A stretch of DNA of 64,000 nucleotides. It comes from Corallococcus caeni. Lineage in GTDB: Bacteria; Myxococcota; Myxococcia; Myxococcales; Myxococcaceae. The notes beneath the pieces are model-generated. The model did not search any database and was not told where the DNA came from. It worked only from the letters and a program-made list of their open reading frames with translations. This document shows, piece after piece, positions 48,631-56,414 of the stretch. Each line of letters starts with the position of its first letter. Within the stretch, counting starts at the first letter, position 1. The position numbers were made by a program, and so were the translations under genes. The stretch is taken from contig NZ_BTTW01000002.1 in NCBI RefSeq assembly GCF_036245865.1, positions 434,001-498,000 on the forward strand. Reading direction: 5' to 3'.

Positions 48631-49662
48631 ATGCCGCTGACTCCCGCAGACCGCCAGGACAGGTTCCATGCGGCATTTCTCGGGCTCGCCATCGGGGATG
48701 CGCTCGGCTTTCCGCTGAGGGGCATCCCCCCGGCGAGCCTGGCGCGGCTGCCCGGGCTGGCGGAGGACTTCGCGCCCCGGCCGCGCGGCAAGTTCGCCAA
48801 GGGCCAGTTCAGCGACGACACGCAGCTCCTGCTCGCGGCCGCGGAGAGCGTCATCCGCGAGGGCAAGGTGGACGGCCGCAGCGCGGCGGCGCACCTGGCG
48901 TGGCTGTGGCAGGAGGGCATCATCCTGCAGCCGCCGCGCAGCCTGTCCGAGGCGCTACAGCGGCTGTCGGGCGGCACGCCGTGGATGAGCGCGGGCGCGC
49001 CCCTGGGCACGAAGTGCCCGTCGGTGCTCAGCCGCGCGCTGGTGGTGGGCCTCTTCGAAAGCGGCCAGCGCGCGCGCCTGCCGCACGACGCGGGCGTGCT
49101 CACCGTCATCACGCACAAGGACCCCGTCTGCGCCGCCGCCGCGGCCGCGTTCGCGCAGGCGGTGGCGCTGGGCATGGAGGAGGAGGCCCTCACGCCCGCG
49201 GCCTTCTGCGAGGCCCTGGCGCTGTCCACCGCCGTGCACGACAAGAACCTGGCGGAGGAGATCCGCCACCTGCCGCGCCTGCTCACCTGGGACACCCAGC
49301 GCGCGCTCAACCAGCTGCGCAAGGTGGGCGTGCCCCCCAGCGAGCTGAAGGGCGTGGACGGCCTGCCGTGCCACGTGGTGCCGGTGCTGCTCACGTCGCT
49401 GTACGCGACGCTCAAGGTGCCGCACGACTTCCGCGAGGCCGTGGTCATGACGCTGCGCTGCGGCGGCGAGGCGGACGTGGCCGCGGCGCTCACGGGGGCC
49501 CTCCTGGGCGCGCACCTGGGCACCCGCGCCATCCCGGCCCGCCTGCGCAAGCAGGTGCTGTACGCGGAGAACCTGCTGGACACCGCGGACCGCCTGTTCC
49601 GGGCCCGGCAGGTGCGCGAGACGCTGGCCACGGCGATCGCGCACCAGAAGACCCGCCGCTAG
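48631..49662 (+). CDS. ADP-ribosylglycohydrolase-family protein
   Basis: A 343-residue ARH/DraG-type protein. The first metal region is intact (GLAIGDALGFPLRG and GQFSDDTQLLLAAAESV). The second reads CGGEADVAAALTGALLGAH, where dinuclear-Mg ARH enzymes usually have GGDTDT; Asp-Thr is replaced by Glu-Ala, though the last Asp remains. Activity on ADP-ribosylated proteins or small molecules is therefore plausible but not certain. ATG 48631 gives the normal family start. Cytoplasmic, probably monocistronic; no ART/DraT partner is nearby. Confidence 0.82.
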   Translation: MPLTPADRQDRFHAAFLGLAIGDALGFPLRGIPPASLARLPGLAEDFAPRPRGKFAKGQFSDDTQLLLAAAESVIREGKVDGRSAAAHLAWLWQEGIILQPPRSLSEALQRLSGGTPWMSAGAPLGTKCPSVLSRALVVGLFESGQRARLPHDAGVLTVITHKDPVCAAAAAAFAQAVALGMEEEALTPAAFCEALALSTAVHDKNLAEEIRHLPRLLTWDTQRALNQLRKVGVPPSELKGVDGLPCHVVPVLLTSLYATLKVPHDFREAVVMTLRCGGEADVAAALTGALLGAHLGTRAIPARLRKQVLYAENLLDTADRLFRARQVRETLATAIAHQKTRR

Positions 49663-49851
49663 GTCCTGGACCCTGGCCCGCTCCATGGGGCGGGGGTACC
49701 AGGCAGGCAGCCGGACGCGGCCGGGGTGTACGGCGGGACTTCTCCCGCCCACCCTTCCTGACCACCTTCAGGGACAGACCGGGGACAGCCGGGACGCCGA
49801 GCAGGCGTCCATCGGTGATGCCCCGGAAGTCATCCTGTCGGAGGCACGGTC

Positions 49852-50256
49852 GTGGACCTCGAATCGGAACGCCTGGAGCGCAGCCAGTTGGAGACGCTCT
49901 CCACCCCGGAACTCATCCGGCATGCGCTGTCGGAGACCCGCCTGCTGGTGAAGGCGGAGGTGATGCACGCCAAGAAGGAGCTCAAGCAGGAGCTGCAAGC
50001 GGCCAAGATGGCGGGCATCTTCCTGGGAGCGGGGGCCGTGCTCGCCCTCACGTCGCTGGCGGTGCTCTTCGTCGCGCTGGGCCTGGCCCTGCCGCTGGGG
50101 GCCGCGGTGGGCGTGCTCATCGTGGGCGCGGTGCTGCTGGCCGTGGCCGGCCTCCTCCTGTTCCTGGGCGCCAGGCGGGTTCCCAAGAAGCCGCTGGTGC
50201 ACACCCAGGAGCGCTTGAAGACGGACCTTCAGCTGACCCGGGAGACGCTCCAATGA
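49852..50256 (+). CDS. YqjE/DUF1469-type phage-holin-superfamily membrane protein
   Basis: A 134-residue protein. An amphipathic helix (about 1-50, ALSETRLLVKAEVMHAKKEL) is followed by two hydrophobic helices (about 53-77 and 80-103) and a basic tail. This is the layout of the YqjE/Actinobacterial holin-like superfamily, which is usually not phage-derived despite the name. GTG 49852 has GGAGG upstream. Its TGA overlaps the ATG of the next gene, so the two form a pair. The role is likely in the envelope but unknown. Confidence 0.75.
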   Translation: MDLESERLERSQLETLSTPELIRHALSETRLLVKAEVMHAKKELKQELQAAKMAGIFLGAGAVLALTSLAVLFVALGLALPLGAAVGVLIVGAVLLAVAGLLLFLGARRVPKKPLVHTQERLKTDLQLTRETLQ

Positions 50257-50765
50257 GCCAGGCCTCCGAGCTCGAAGCGCACAGCGACCACGCCATCACC
50301 AAGCGCATGGGTGACCGCGAGCAGGTGGAGCACACCGCGGACCGCATCCGCGACGAGCTGCTCCTCACCCTGGAGGAGCTGGACCGCCGGCGCACCCGCG
50401 CCACGGATGTGCGCTACCACGTCAACCAGCACAAGGACCTGCTCGTCACCGTGGGGGCCGCGGCCCTGGTGGCGGTGGGCCTGGGGGTGGGCATCGCCAT
50501 CTACCGCGCCCGCCACCACGACGAGCGCGTGCGCCGCCAGCGCCGCAAGGCCCTGGAGCGCGCCTGGGCGCACCCGGACCGCGTGGCCACCAGCATCGAG
50601 GACAAGCCGCTGGGCGCCGAGCTGGGCCGCAAGGTGGTGATGATTTTCGCCACCTCGCTCGCCACCGCCGTGGCCCGCAACTCCATCCAGACCCTGGTCC
50701 CCTCGCGGACCGTCACCAAGGTCCCCGCGGACAAGGTGACTGTGGAGAATTATAAGAAATCCTGA
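50253..50765 (+). CDS. DUF3618-like single-helix membrane protein
   Basis: A 170-residue protein. The N-terminal part has the DUF3618 pattern VEHTADRIRDELLLTLEELD, followed by one membrane helix (about 67-87, LLVTVGAAALVAVGLGVGIA), a basic segment and a second hydrophobic stretch near 125-145. It overlaps the YqjE-like gene by four bases, an arrangement common to these two families (compare yqjD/yqjE in enteric bacteria, where YqjD binds ribosomes to the membrane). cydA starts 30 bp later. Confidence 0.72.
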   Translation: MSQASELEAHSDHAITKRMGDREQVEHTADRIRDELLLTLEELDRRRTRATDVRYHVNQHKDLLVTVGAAALVAVGLGVGIAIYRARHHDERVRRQRRKALERAWAHPDRVATSIEDKPLGAELGRKVVMIFATSLATAVARNSIQTLVPSRTVTKVPADKVTVENYKKS

Positions 50766-50795
50766 ATGCGTAAAAAGCGCGCATAAAGCAGACTG

Positions 50796-52142
50796 ATGTC
50801 CATGACGGACCTGCTCTATGCGCGCGCGCAGATGGGACTGTCGCTCGCGTTCCACATCGTGTTCGCGGCGGCCGGCGTGGCGTTGCCGGTGTTGATGGTG
50901 CTGAGCGACCTGAAGCACCGGCGCACGGGGGACGCCGACTACCGGAAACTCAGCGAGAAGCTGGCCAAGGGCACGGCCATCCTCTTCGCGGTGGGCGCGG
51001 TGAGCGGGACGGTGCTCTCGTTCGAACTGGGCCTGCTGTGGCCGGAGTTCATGGGCCGCTACGGGGAAGTGATTGGCCTGCCCTTCAGCCTGGAGGGCGT
51101 GGCCTTCTTCACCGAGGCCATCTTCCTGGGCATCTACCTGTACGGCCGCGAGCGCGTGTCGCCGGGCCTGCACCTGTTCAGCGGCGGGATGGTGGCGGTG
51201 AGCGGCGCGGCGAGCGCGTTCTTCGTCACGCTGGTGAACACGTTCATGAACAACCCGTCCGGCTTCACGCCCACGCCGGCGGGGCCCACGGACGTGCAGC
51301 CGCTGGTGGCGATGTTCAGCCCCGGCTGGCAGTACCAGACGGCGCACGTGCTGCTGTCCTGCTATCAGGCCAGCGCGTTCGCGATGGCGGGCATCCACGC
51401 GTTCATCCTGCTCAAGCACCCGGGCGCTTCCTTCCACAGGAAGGCGCTGTCCATCGCGCTGCCGCTCGCGTGCGTCACCGCGCTCGCGCAGCCGCTGATG
51501 GGGGACCTGTCCGCGAAGCACGTGGCGCGCGCGCAGCCGGTGAAGCTGGCCGCGATGGAGGCGCACTTCGACACGGAGGCGGGCGCGCCCCTGCGGGTGG
51601 GCGGCTGGCCGGACGTGGAGCAGCGCACGGTGACGGGCTCCATCGACCTGCCCAAGGGGCTCTCCATCCTGGCCTTCGCGGACCCGGACGCGGAGGTGAA
51701 GGGGTTGAATGAGTTCCCCCGGGACGTCTGGCCGCCGGTGGCCAAGGTGCACCTGGCCTTCCAGGTGATGGTGGGCACGGGCAGCCTGATGGCGCTGCTC
51801 GCGCTGGCCACGCTGTGGCGCCGGTGGCGGGGCCGCGAGTGGCCGCACGGCAAGGGGATGATGCGCGCCTGGCTCTTGTCGGGGCCGCTGGGGCTGGTGG
51901 CGCTGGAGGCGGGGTGGCTCGTGACCGAGTGGGGCCGGCAGCCGTGGATCGTCCGGGACGTGATGCGCACGGGCGAGGCGGTGACGCCGGTGCCGCACCT
52001 GGCCGCGCCGTTCTTCACCTTCACGGCGGTGTACCTGTTCCTCGGGGTGACGGTGCTGTTCGTGCTCTGGCGGCAGGTGGCGGGCACGCTGCCCGGGAAG
52101 CCGGGGGCGGTGGTGGACGGTGAGGTGGCCCATGTCCACTGA
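50796..52142 (+). CDS. cydA: Cytochrome bd-type quinol oxidase subunit I
   Basis: A 448-residue subunit with about nine membrane helices that carries the haems and the quinol site. His20 (LSLAFHIVFA) is the expected ligand of high-spin haem b595, a second conserved His lies in YQTAHVLLSC, and the family motif GRQPW occurs in TEWGRQPWIV. The Q loop is short compared with E. coli CydA, so it belongs to the short-loop class that includes cyanide-insensitive oxidases. It works with CydB to reduce oxygen at low tension. The stop overlaps cydB. Confidence 0.94.
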   Translation: MSMTDLLYARAQMGLSLAFHIVFAAAGVALPVLMVLSDLKHRRTGDADYRKLSEKLAKGTAILFAVGAVSGTVLSFELGLLWPEFMGRYGEVIGLPFSLEGVAFFTEAIFLGIYLYGRERVSPGLHLFSGGMVAVSGAASAFFVTLVNTFMNNPSGFTPTPAGPTDVQPLVAMFSPGWQYQTAHVLLSCYQASAFAMAGIHAFILLKHPGASFHRKALSIALPLACVTALAQPLMGDLSAKHVARAQPVKLAAMEAHFDTEAGAPLRVGGWPDVEQRTVTGSIDLPKGLSILAFADPDAEVKGLNEFPRDVWPPVAKVHLAFQVMVGTGSLMALLALATLWRRWRGREWPHGKGMMRAWLLSGPLGLVALEAGWLVTEWGRQPWIVRDVMRTGEAVTPVPHLAAPFFTFTAVYLFLGVTVLFVLWRQVAGTLPGKPGAVVDGEVAHVH

Positions 52143-53172
52143 GACGTGGGGGCTGGGGCTCGCGGTGGCGGGCACGTTCGTGCTGTACGCGCTGCTGGGC
52201 GGGGCGGACTTCGGCGGCGGGGTGTGGGACCTGCTGGCGCGCGGGCCGCGCAAGGCGGAGCAGCGCGCGCTCATCGCCCGCGCCATCGGCCCGGTGTGGG
52301 AGGTGAACCACGTCTGGCTCATCGTCGGGCTGGTGCTGCTGTTCAGCGGCTTCCCGCGCGCCTTCGCGGCGCTGAGCGTGGCGCTGCACGTGCCCCTGAC
52401 GCTGCTGGTGCTGGGCATCGTGTTCCGGGGCACTGCGTTCACCTTCCGCGCCTACGACACGCGCGGCGACGTGGTGGAGCGCCGCTGGGGCGTGGTGTTC
52501 AGCGTCGCGAGCGTGGTGGCGCCGCTGCTGCTGGGCATGTGCGTGGGCGCGGTGGCCAGCGACGCCATCCGCATGCAGGGGCACGCGGTGGTGAGCGGCT
52601 TCTTCGCGTCGTGGCTGTCGCCCTTCGCGCTGTCGGTGGGCGCGCTGACGCTGGGCCTGTTCGCGTTCCTGGCCGCCGTGTACCTCACGCATGAGGCGCG
52701 CACGCCGGAGCTGGCGGAGGACTTCCGGCGCCGGGCGCTGGTGACGGGCGGACTGCTGTTCCCGCTGGCCCTGGCCGTCCTGTTGCTGTCGCGCGAGGGG
52801 GCGCCGCGCGTGTGGATGGGGTTGTCGCAGACGCCGTTCGCGCTGGCGCTGCACGGGGGCACCGCGGTGGCGGCGGTGACGGCGTTCGCGCTCTTGTGGA
52901 CGCGGCGCTTCCGGGCCGCGCGGGTGGCGGCGGCCACGCAGGGCGGGCTCATCGTGCTGGGGTGGGCGGTGTCGCAGGCGCCCTACCTCGTCTACCCGCA
53001 CCTGACGCTCCAGGGCACCGCGGCGCCGCTGGTGGTGCAGCGGCTGCTGCTCGTCGCGCTCGCGGTGGGCCTGGTGACGGTGGTGCCGTCGCTGGTGCTG
53101 CTGTTCCGCGTCTTCGGGCCCCGGGGCCAGGCGCCCCGGGCTCCCCAGGCTCCGGAGGTGCCTACGACTTGA
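52132..53172 (+). CDS. cydB: Cytochrome bd-type quinol oxidase subunit II
   Basis: A 346-residue partner of CydA with about eight membrane helices. Typical family sequence includes LLGGADFGGGVWDLLARGP near the N-terminus and GPVWEVNHVWLIVGLVLLFS. ATG 52132 lies within cydA (11-bp overlap); an in-frame start at 52120 is less likely. No cydX-like micropeptide gene follows, because the convergent gene at 53162 overlaps the cydB stop. Confidence 0.94.
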   Translation: MSTETWGLGLAVAGTFVLYALLGGADFGGGVWDLLARGPRKAEQRALIARAIGPVWEVNHVWLIVGLVLLFSGFPRAFAALSVALHVPLTLLVLGIVFRGTAFTFRAYDTRGDVVERRWGVVFSVASVVAPLLLGMCVGAVASDAIRMQGHAVVSGFFASWLSPFALSVGALTLGLFAFLAAVYLTHEARTPELAEDFRRRALVTGGLLFPLALAVLLLSREGAPRVWMGLSQTPFALALHGGTAVAAVTAFALLWTRRFRAARVAAATQGGLIVLGWAVSQAPYLVYPHLTLQGTAAPLVVQRLLLVALAVGLVTVVPSLVLLFRVFGPRGQAPRAPQAPEVPTT

Positions 53173-53725
53173 GCACGGGGAACAGGGGCGGGTGCACGAC
53201 GCGGGGCTTCTCGTCGCCCCGCGCCACCAGCACGCGGGCGCCTTCGAGCAGCTCCTCCGCGTCCAGGGCCTCCACCACGGTGCGCGCGGCGGTGTCGGGG
53301 TCCATCACGCGGCAGTGCACGCGCATGACGCCGGCTTCCGTCTCGCCGCCCTCCACCTCGCCGTTGCCCGTCCAGCCGAGCGCGTCCGTGAGCAGCTCCT
53401 CCACGGCGTTGCGCTGCTCGAAGTCATGGCCGGTGCCCTTGCCCTGCACGGTGTACTCCACGAGCAGCACGGCCATGGCGTCCGGCTCGGGCTCGTCGTA
53501 GCCGGCGTCCACCAGGGCCTCGGCCTCTTGCGCGATGACCATGTCGGGGTCCTCGTCCGGGGGGACGGGGACGGCCTTCTGCTCGCCGCCGTCACCCACG
53601 GTGCCCCAGTGCACGGTGACGACGCCCTCGTGCTCCCACGCCTCCCAGTAGCGCAGGGTGTCGCCGTCCTTCTTGTAGAGCTTCAGCAATGCGTGGCCCT
53701 CATTCGCGCGGACTCCATACCGCAC
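53162..53725 (-). CDS. WGR-like domain protein
   Basis: A 187-residue acidic protein. Residues about 12-60 (LLKLYKKDGDTLRYWEAWEH, then VVTVHWGTVGDGGEQK) match the WGR pattern of aromatic residues around a WG-x-x-G core found in PARP-like and MolR-type proteins. The remainder (about 75-187) is predicted alpha/beta and unassigned. The only reasonable start is GTG 53725, seven bases after the SDR stop. Its 3' end overlaps the convergent cydB by 11 bp. Function unknown. Confidence 0.65.
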   Translation of the reverse strand: MRYGVRANEGHALLKLYKKDGDTLRYWEAWEHEGVVTVHWGTVGDGGEQKAVPVPPDEDPDMVIAQEAEALVDAGYDEPEPDAMAVLLVEYTVQGKGTGHDFEQRNAVEELLTDALGWTGNGEVEGGETEAGVMRVHCRVMDPDTAARTVVEALDAEELLEGARVLVARGDEKPRVVHPPLFPVLKS

Positions 53726-53731
53726 CCGGGC

Positions 53732-54502
53732 CTAGTAGGCACGGCCCTGTCCGCCGTCCACGGGGAGGGTGGCGCCCGTCACCCACTTCGCCCGCTCCGA
53801 GCACAGGAAGGCGACCACGTCCGCCACCTCCTCGGGGGTGCCGAAGCGGCCCCAGGGAATCTGCTCGCGCACCATCTTGGCCACGGCCTCCGGGTCGTGC
53901 TGCTGGCGCCGGTCCCAGCTGCCGCCGGGGAAGAAGATGGAGCCCGGGGCCACGGCGTTGACGCGGATGCGGTGGGACGCCAGGTCGATGGCCATCTCCT
54001 TCGTGAGCGCGATGAGGCCCGCCTTGGCGGCGCTGTAGGGCGCGCTGGTGGCGTACTCGCGGCCGAAGATGGAGCTGATGTTCACGATGCTGCCGCCGCC
54101 GCGCTGGCGCATCACGGTCAGCGCGCGCTGGCTGCACCACACGGCGGACATCAGGTTGCGCTGGAGGACGTCGTTCCACTGCTGGGTGCTGGCCGCGTCG
54201 AAGGCGCCCGCGCCGCCGCTGCCGCCCACGTTGTTCACCAGGATGTCCAGCGAGCCGAAGGCGCGCACCGCGGCGTCCACCGCCGAGTACGCGCCCTCCT
54301 GCGTGGCCACGTCCGCGACCACGGTGGCCACCTGGGCGCCCTCGGAGCGCAGCTCCTTCGCGAGGACCTCCAGCGGCTCCAGGCGGCGCGCGCACACGCA
54401 CACCCGGGCGCCCTCGCGCGACAGCACCATGGCGATGGCCTTCCCGATGCCCCGGCTGCTGCCGGTGACGAGCGCCGTCTTCCCCGTGATTCCGAGTTCC
54501 AT
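53732..54502 (-). CDS. Short-chain dehydrogenase/reductase (FabG-like)
   Basis: A 256-residue classical SDR. The cofactor loop is VTGSSRGIGKAIA, the structural NNVG (normally NNAG) follows, and the catalytic residues are Ser in IVNISSIFG and Tyr/Lys in YSAAKAG. Arg residues after the second strand (CARRLE) suggest NADP(H). The C-terminus ends in the typical VTGATLPVDGG. The substrate is not predictable from sequence. Likely co-transcribed with the downstream WGR-like gene, with no obvious metabolic link. Confidence 0.9.
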   Translation of the reverse strand: MELGITGKTALVTGSSRGIGKAIAMVLSREGARVCVCARRLEPLEVLAKELRSEGAQVATVVADVATQEGAYSAVDAAVRAFGSLDILVNNVGGSGGAGAFDAASTQQWNDVLQRNLMSAVWCSQRALTVMRQRGGGSIVNISSIFGREYATSAPYSAAKAGLIALTKEMAIDLASHRIRVNAVAPGSIFFPGGSWDRRQQHDPEAVAKMVREQIPWGRFGTPEEVADVVAFLCSERAKWVTGATLPVDGGQGRAY

Positions 54503-54558
54503 GCCGTCCCTTCTACCGCCAGCACGGGCCGGGTGGGGGAGGGGATTCAGCGGGGCGT

Positions 54559-55140
54559 TCAGAGGCGTTCGAAGACGTCCAGGCGGTACGTGCCCTCCAT
54601 CTCGCCGCGCAGGTGGCGCAGGTGGCGCGGGGTGAGCTGCCGGAAGGCGTCGTGGACCGCGTGGCCGTCCAGGCGCATGTCGCGCGTCTGGCCGGTCCAG
54701 TGCACGAGCACCAGGTGCCCGCCGGGCTCCAGGCGCTCGAGGATGCGCTGCTGCGCGAGGGCCAGCTCGCGGAGGTTCCAGTAGGCGCCGCGCTCGGACA
54801 CGAGGATGAGGTCGAAGGTCTGTTCCGGGGCGCCGTGCGGCACGTCCATCCGCTGGAAGCGCACGTGCGGCAGGTGGCGGCAGCGGTGGATGGCGCGGGC
54901 CTGGGCGGACTCGGAGGGCTCCAGGGAGAGCAGGGCGTCACAGCGGGCCTGGAGCTTCTCCGTGAGCAGGCCGATGGCGCCGCCAATCTCCAGGGCGGAG
55001 CGGTAGCGCGCGCGGGGGAGCGAGGCCAGGGTGACGTCGTCGCGGCTGCGCACGCAGCCCAGCGCGTCGAAGCGCCACGAATCCTCGGCCTCCCGCGGAA
55101 GCGGAGGAGGGGTCAGCAGGAGGGCGGATGACGGTTCCAT
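54559..55140 (-). CDS. NodS-like SAM-dependent methyltransferase
   Basis: A 193-residue class I methyltransferase. SAM motif I is ALEIGGAIGLLTEKL, the acidic residue after strand 2 is in LLSLEPSESA, and motif II/III corresponds to FDLILVSERGAYW and LEPGGHLVLVHW. The similarity is to the NodS family of N-methyltransferases (nodulation factor modification in rhizobia), here presumably acting on another small molecule. No glycolipid synthesis genes are nearby. Confidence 0.78.
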   Translation of the reverse strand: MEPSSALLLTPPPLPREAEDSWRFDALGCVRSRDDVTLASLPRARYRSALEIGGAIGLLTEKLQARCDALLSLEPSESAQARAIHRCRHLPHVRFQRMDVPHGAPEQTFDLILVSERGAYWNLRELALAQQRILERLEPGGHLVLVHWTGQTRDMRLDGHAVHDAFRQLTPRHLRHLRGEMEGTYRLDVFERL

Positions 55141-55238
55141 CGGGAGGCTCCTGGGGGGGAACGCGAACCCTCAGGATGGAGCCTCCCTGGGCCCGCTACA
55201 TCCCGTGCGCCCGGGGCAGGCGGAGCGTCCAGCGGCGG

Positions 55239-56135
55239 TCAGGGAGGGCCGCGCCAGTAATCCGGCTGACAGGACCATGGGCGCTTCACGTTCCTCCGGT
55301 CGCAGTGAAAGCCCTCGGCGCAGGGGTTGGGGCCGTTCGGGTCGCAGGCCTGGAGGCAGTGGTAGCGGTCGCAGACCTGACTCTCGCCACAGGTCGAGTT
55401 CGTGGCGGAGCAGCGCTGGACGCACTCCGTCCACACTTTGCCGGGGAACTCCGAGTGCGAGAGCACCTCGCATTTGCGGCCATCAGGACAAGAGGTGTCC
55501 AGGCAGTTCGGGCCATGGGTGGACGCGCAGATGGAGGTGCCCTCCGCGAACGGGATGCAGCGCTGTCCCTGGGGACAGCCGCGCTTCTCACACGTGGGGA
55601 GGCACGAGGGCTTCGGCTTCACGTCCGCGCAGAAGAAACCCTCCGAACACGTTCCGGGCTGACCGAGGGTGCAGGAGCGAGCGCAGTAGCCATCCCTCCC
55701 CATGCACTCGAACTCCGCCTTGCATGCGGAGGTCGCATCGAAAGCAGTCTCCAGGCAGCGCTCCCCCTCCTGGCGAATGCCGACGAGCGCGCAGAGCCTG
55801 ACCAGGGCTCCCGCACTGGGGACGGGCAGGGTCGTGCATCGTTGTCCTTCGGGGCACTGGCTGTCGGTCGTGCAGGCGCTGTCCGTGCAATAGCGTCGGA
55901 AGCGGACGTCGCGGTAACAGACGAGAGGGGCCTCACAGTCGGTCTGCTTCGAACAGGGATGGTGGTAGGTCACCCGCCGCATCCGCTCGTCGTAGCGGAG
56001 CATGGGGACCGTGCCCTCCGGCTCAGGCATGGGGGCGGCACGGGCCTCCCGTGCCTGTCGGAGGACGAAGAACGCGGGGGCCAGGAGGACGAGACAGGCC
56101 ACCAGGCTCGCGGGGACGTGCCAGGGCCGCGTCAT
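55239..56135 (-). CDS. Cys-rich exported protein of unknown function
   Basis: A 298-residue protein. One N-terminal hydrophobic helix (about 10-27) acts as signal peptide or anchor. The exported part has repeated cysteine units of the form C-x(4-6)-C-P-x-G-x-x-C (SQCPEGQRC, KRGCPQGQRC, TSCPDGRKC, PCAEGFHC), typical of the Dickkopf-like or EGF-like repeats common in myxobacterial surface proteins. ATG 56135 overlaps the stop of the upstream lipoprotein-like gene (ATGA). The pair probably forms a surface unit, with a binding or structural role inferred only. Confidence 0.78.
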   Translation of the reverse strand: MTRPWHVPASLVACLVLLAPAFFVLRQAREARAAPMPEPEGTVPMLRYDERMRRVTYHHPCSKQTDCEAPLVCYRDVRFRRYCTDSACTTDSQCPEGQRCTTLPVPSAGALVRLCALVGIRQEGERCLETAFDATSACKAEFECMGRDGYCARSCTLGQPGTCSEGFFCADVKPKPSCLPTCEKRGCPQGQRCIPFAEGTSICASTHGPNCLDTSCPDGRKCEVLSHSEFPGKVWTECVQRCSATNSTCGESQVCDRYHCLQACDPNGPNPCAEGFHCDRRNVKRPWSCQPDYWRGPP

Positions 56136-56353
56136 GGGCCACCACACAGCTCGAGGCACTCCTTGCTCGGCTCGGTGTCCTCGGGGCAGAGGCGCTTGAC
56201 GTCATTCGCGTCACACCCCGTTTCGTGGATGCGCTCCAACGTGTCCTGGTGCGCCGCCCGGTCCAGCTTGCCACCCGGACGGTGCACCTCAGGACATGCC
56301 GCCATCCCGCCCAGGACGCACAGCCACAGCCCCACCGCGTGTGCTCGGCCCAT
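56132..56353 (-). CDS. Small lipoprotein-like Cys-containing protein
   Basis: A 73-residue protein with a signal sequence (MGRAHAVGLWLCVLGGMAAC) whose MAAC could serve as a lipobox, although Met at position -3 is unusual. The mature part has three further cysteines (HETGCDA, KRLCPED, CLELCGGP region) arranged like the start of a Cys-rich module. ATG 56353 is chosen at the signal. It overlaps the Cys-rich protein gene by four bases. Confidence 0.62.
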   Translation of the reverse strand: MGRAHAVGLWLCVLGGMAACPEVHRPGGKLDRAAHQDTLERIHETGCDANDVKRLCPEDTEPSKECLELCGGP

Positions 56354-56408
56354 GACGGTCCAGGCTAGCCGTGGCCTGGAACCGTCAGGCATTGCCCCCG
56401 CGGGCAAG
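56354..56408 (-). terminator. Hairpins after pgi
   Basis: GACGGTCCAGGC (56354-56365) pairs with GCCTGG-A-ACCGTC (56374-56386) with one bulged A. TTGCCC (56392-56397) pairs with GGGCAA (56403-56408). Both lie in the 61 bp between the pgi stop and the next minus-strand gene. There is no long T-run, so termination is likely but unproven. Confidence 0.5.
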
Positions 56409-56414
56409 GCATTG

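Noticed and set aside
49852-50256. Possible prophage holin
   Set aside because: The holin-superfamily label reflects topology. No lysin, capsid, integrase or repeat boundary is present, and the gene is paired with a DUF3618-like gene as in ordinary chromosomes.
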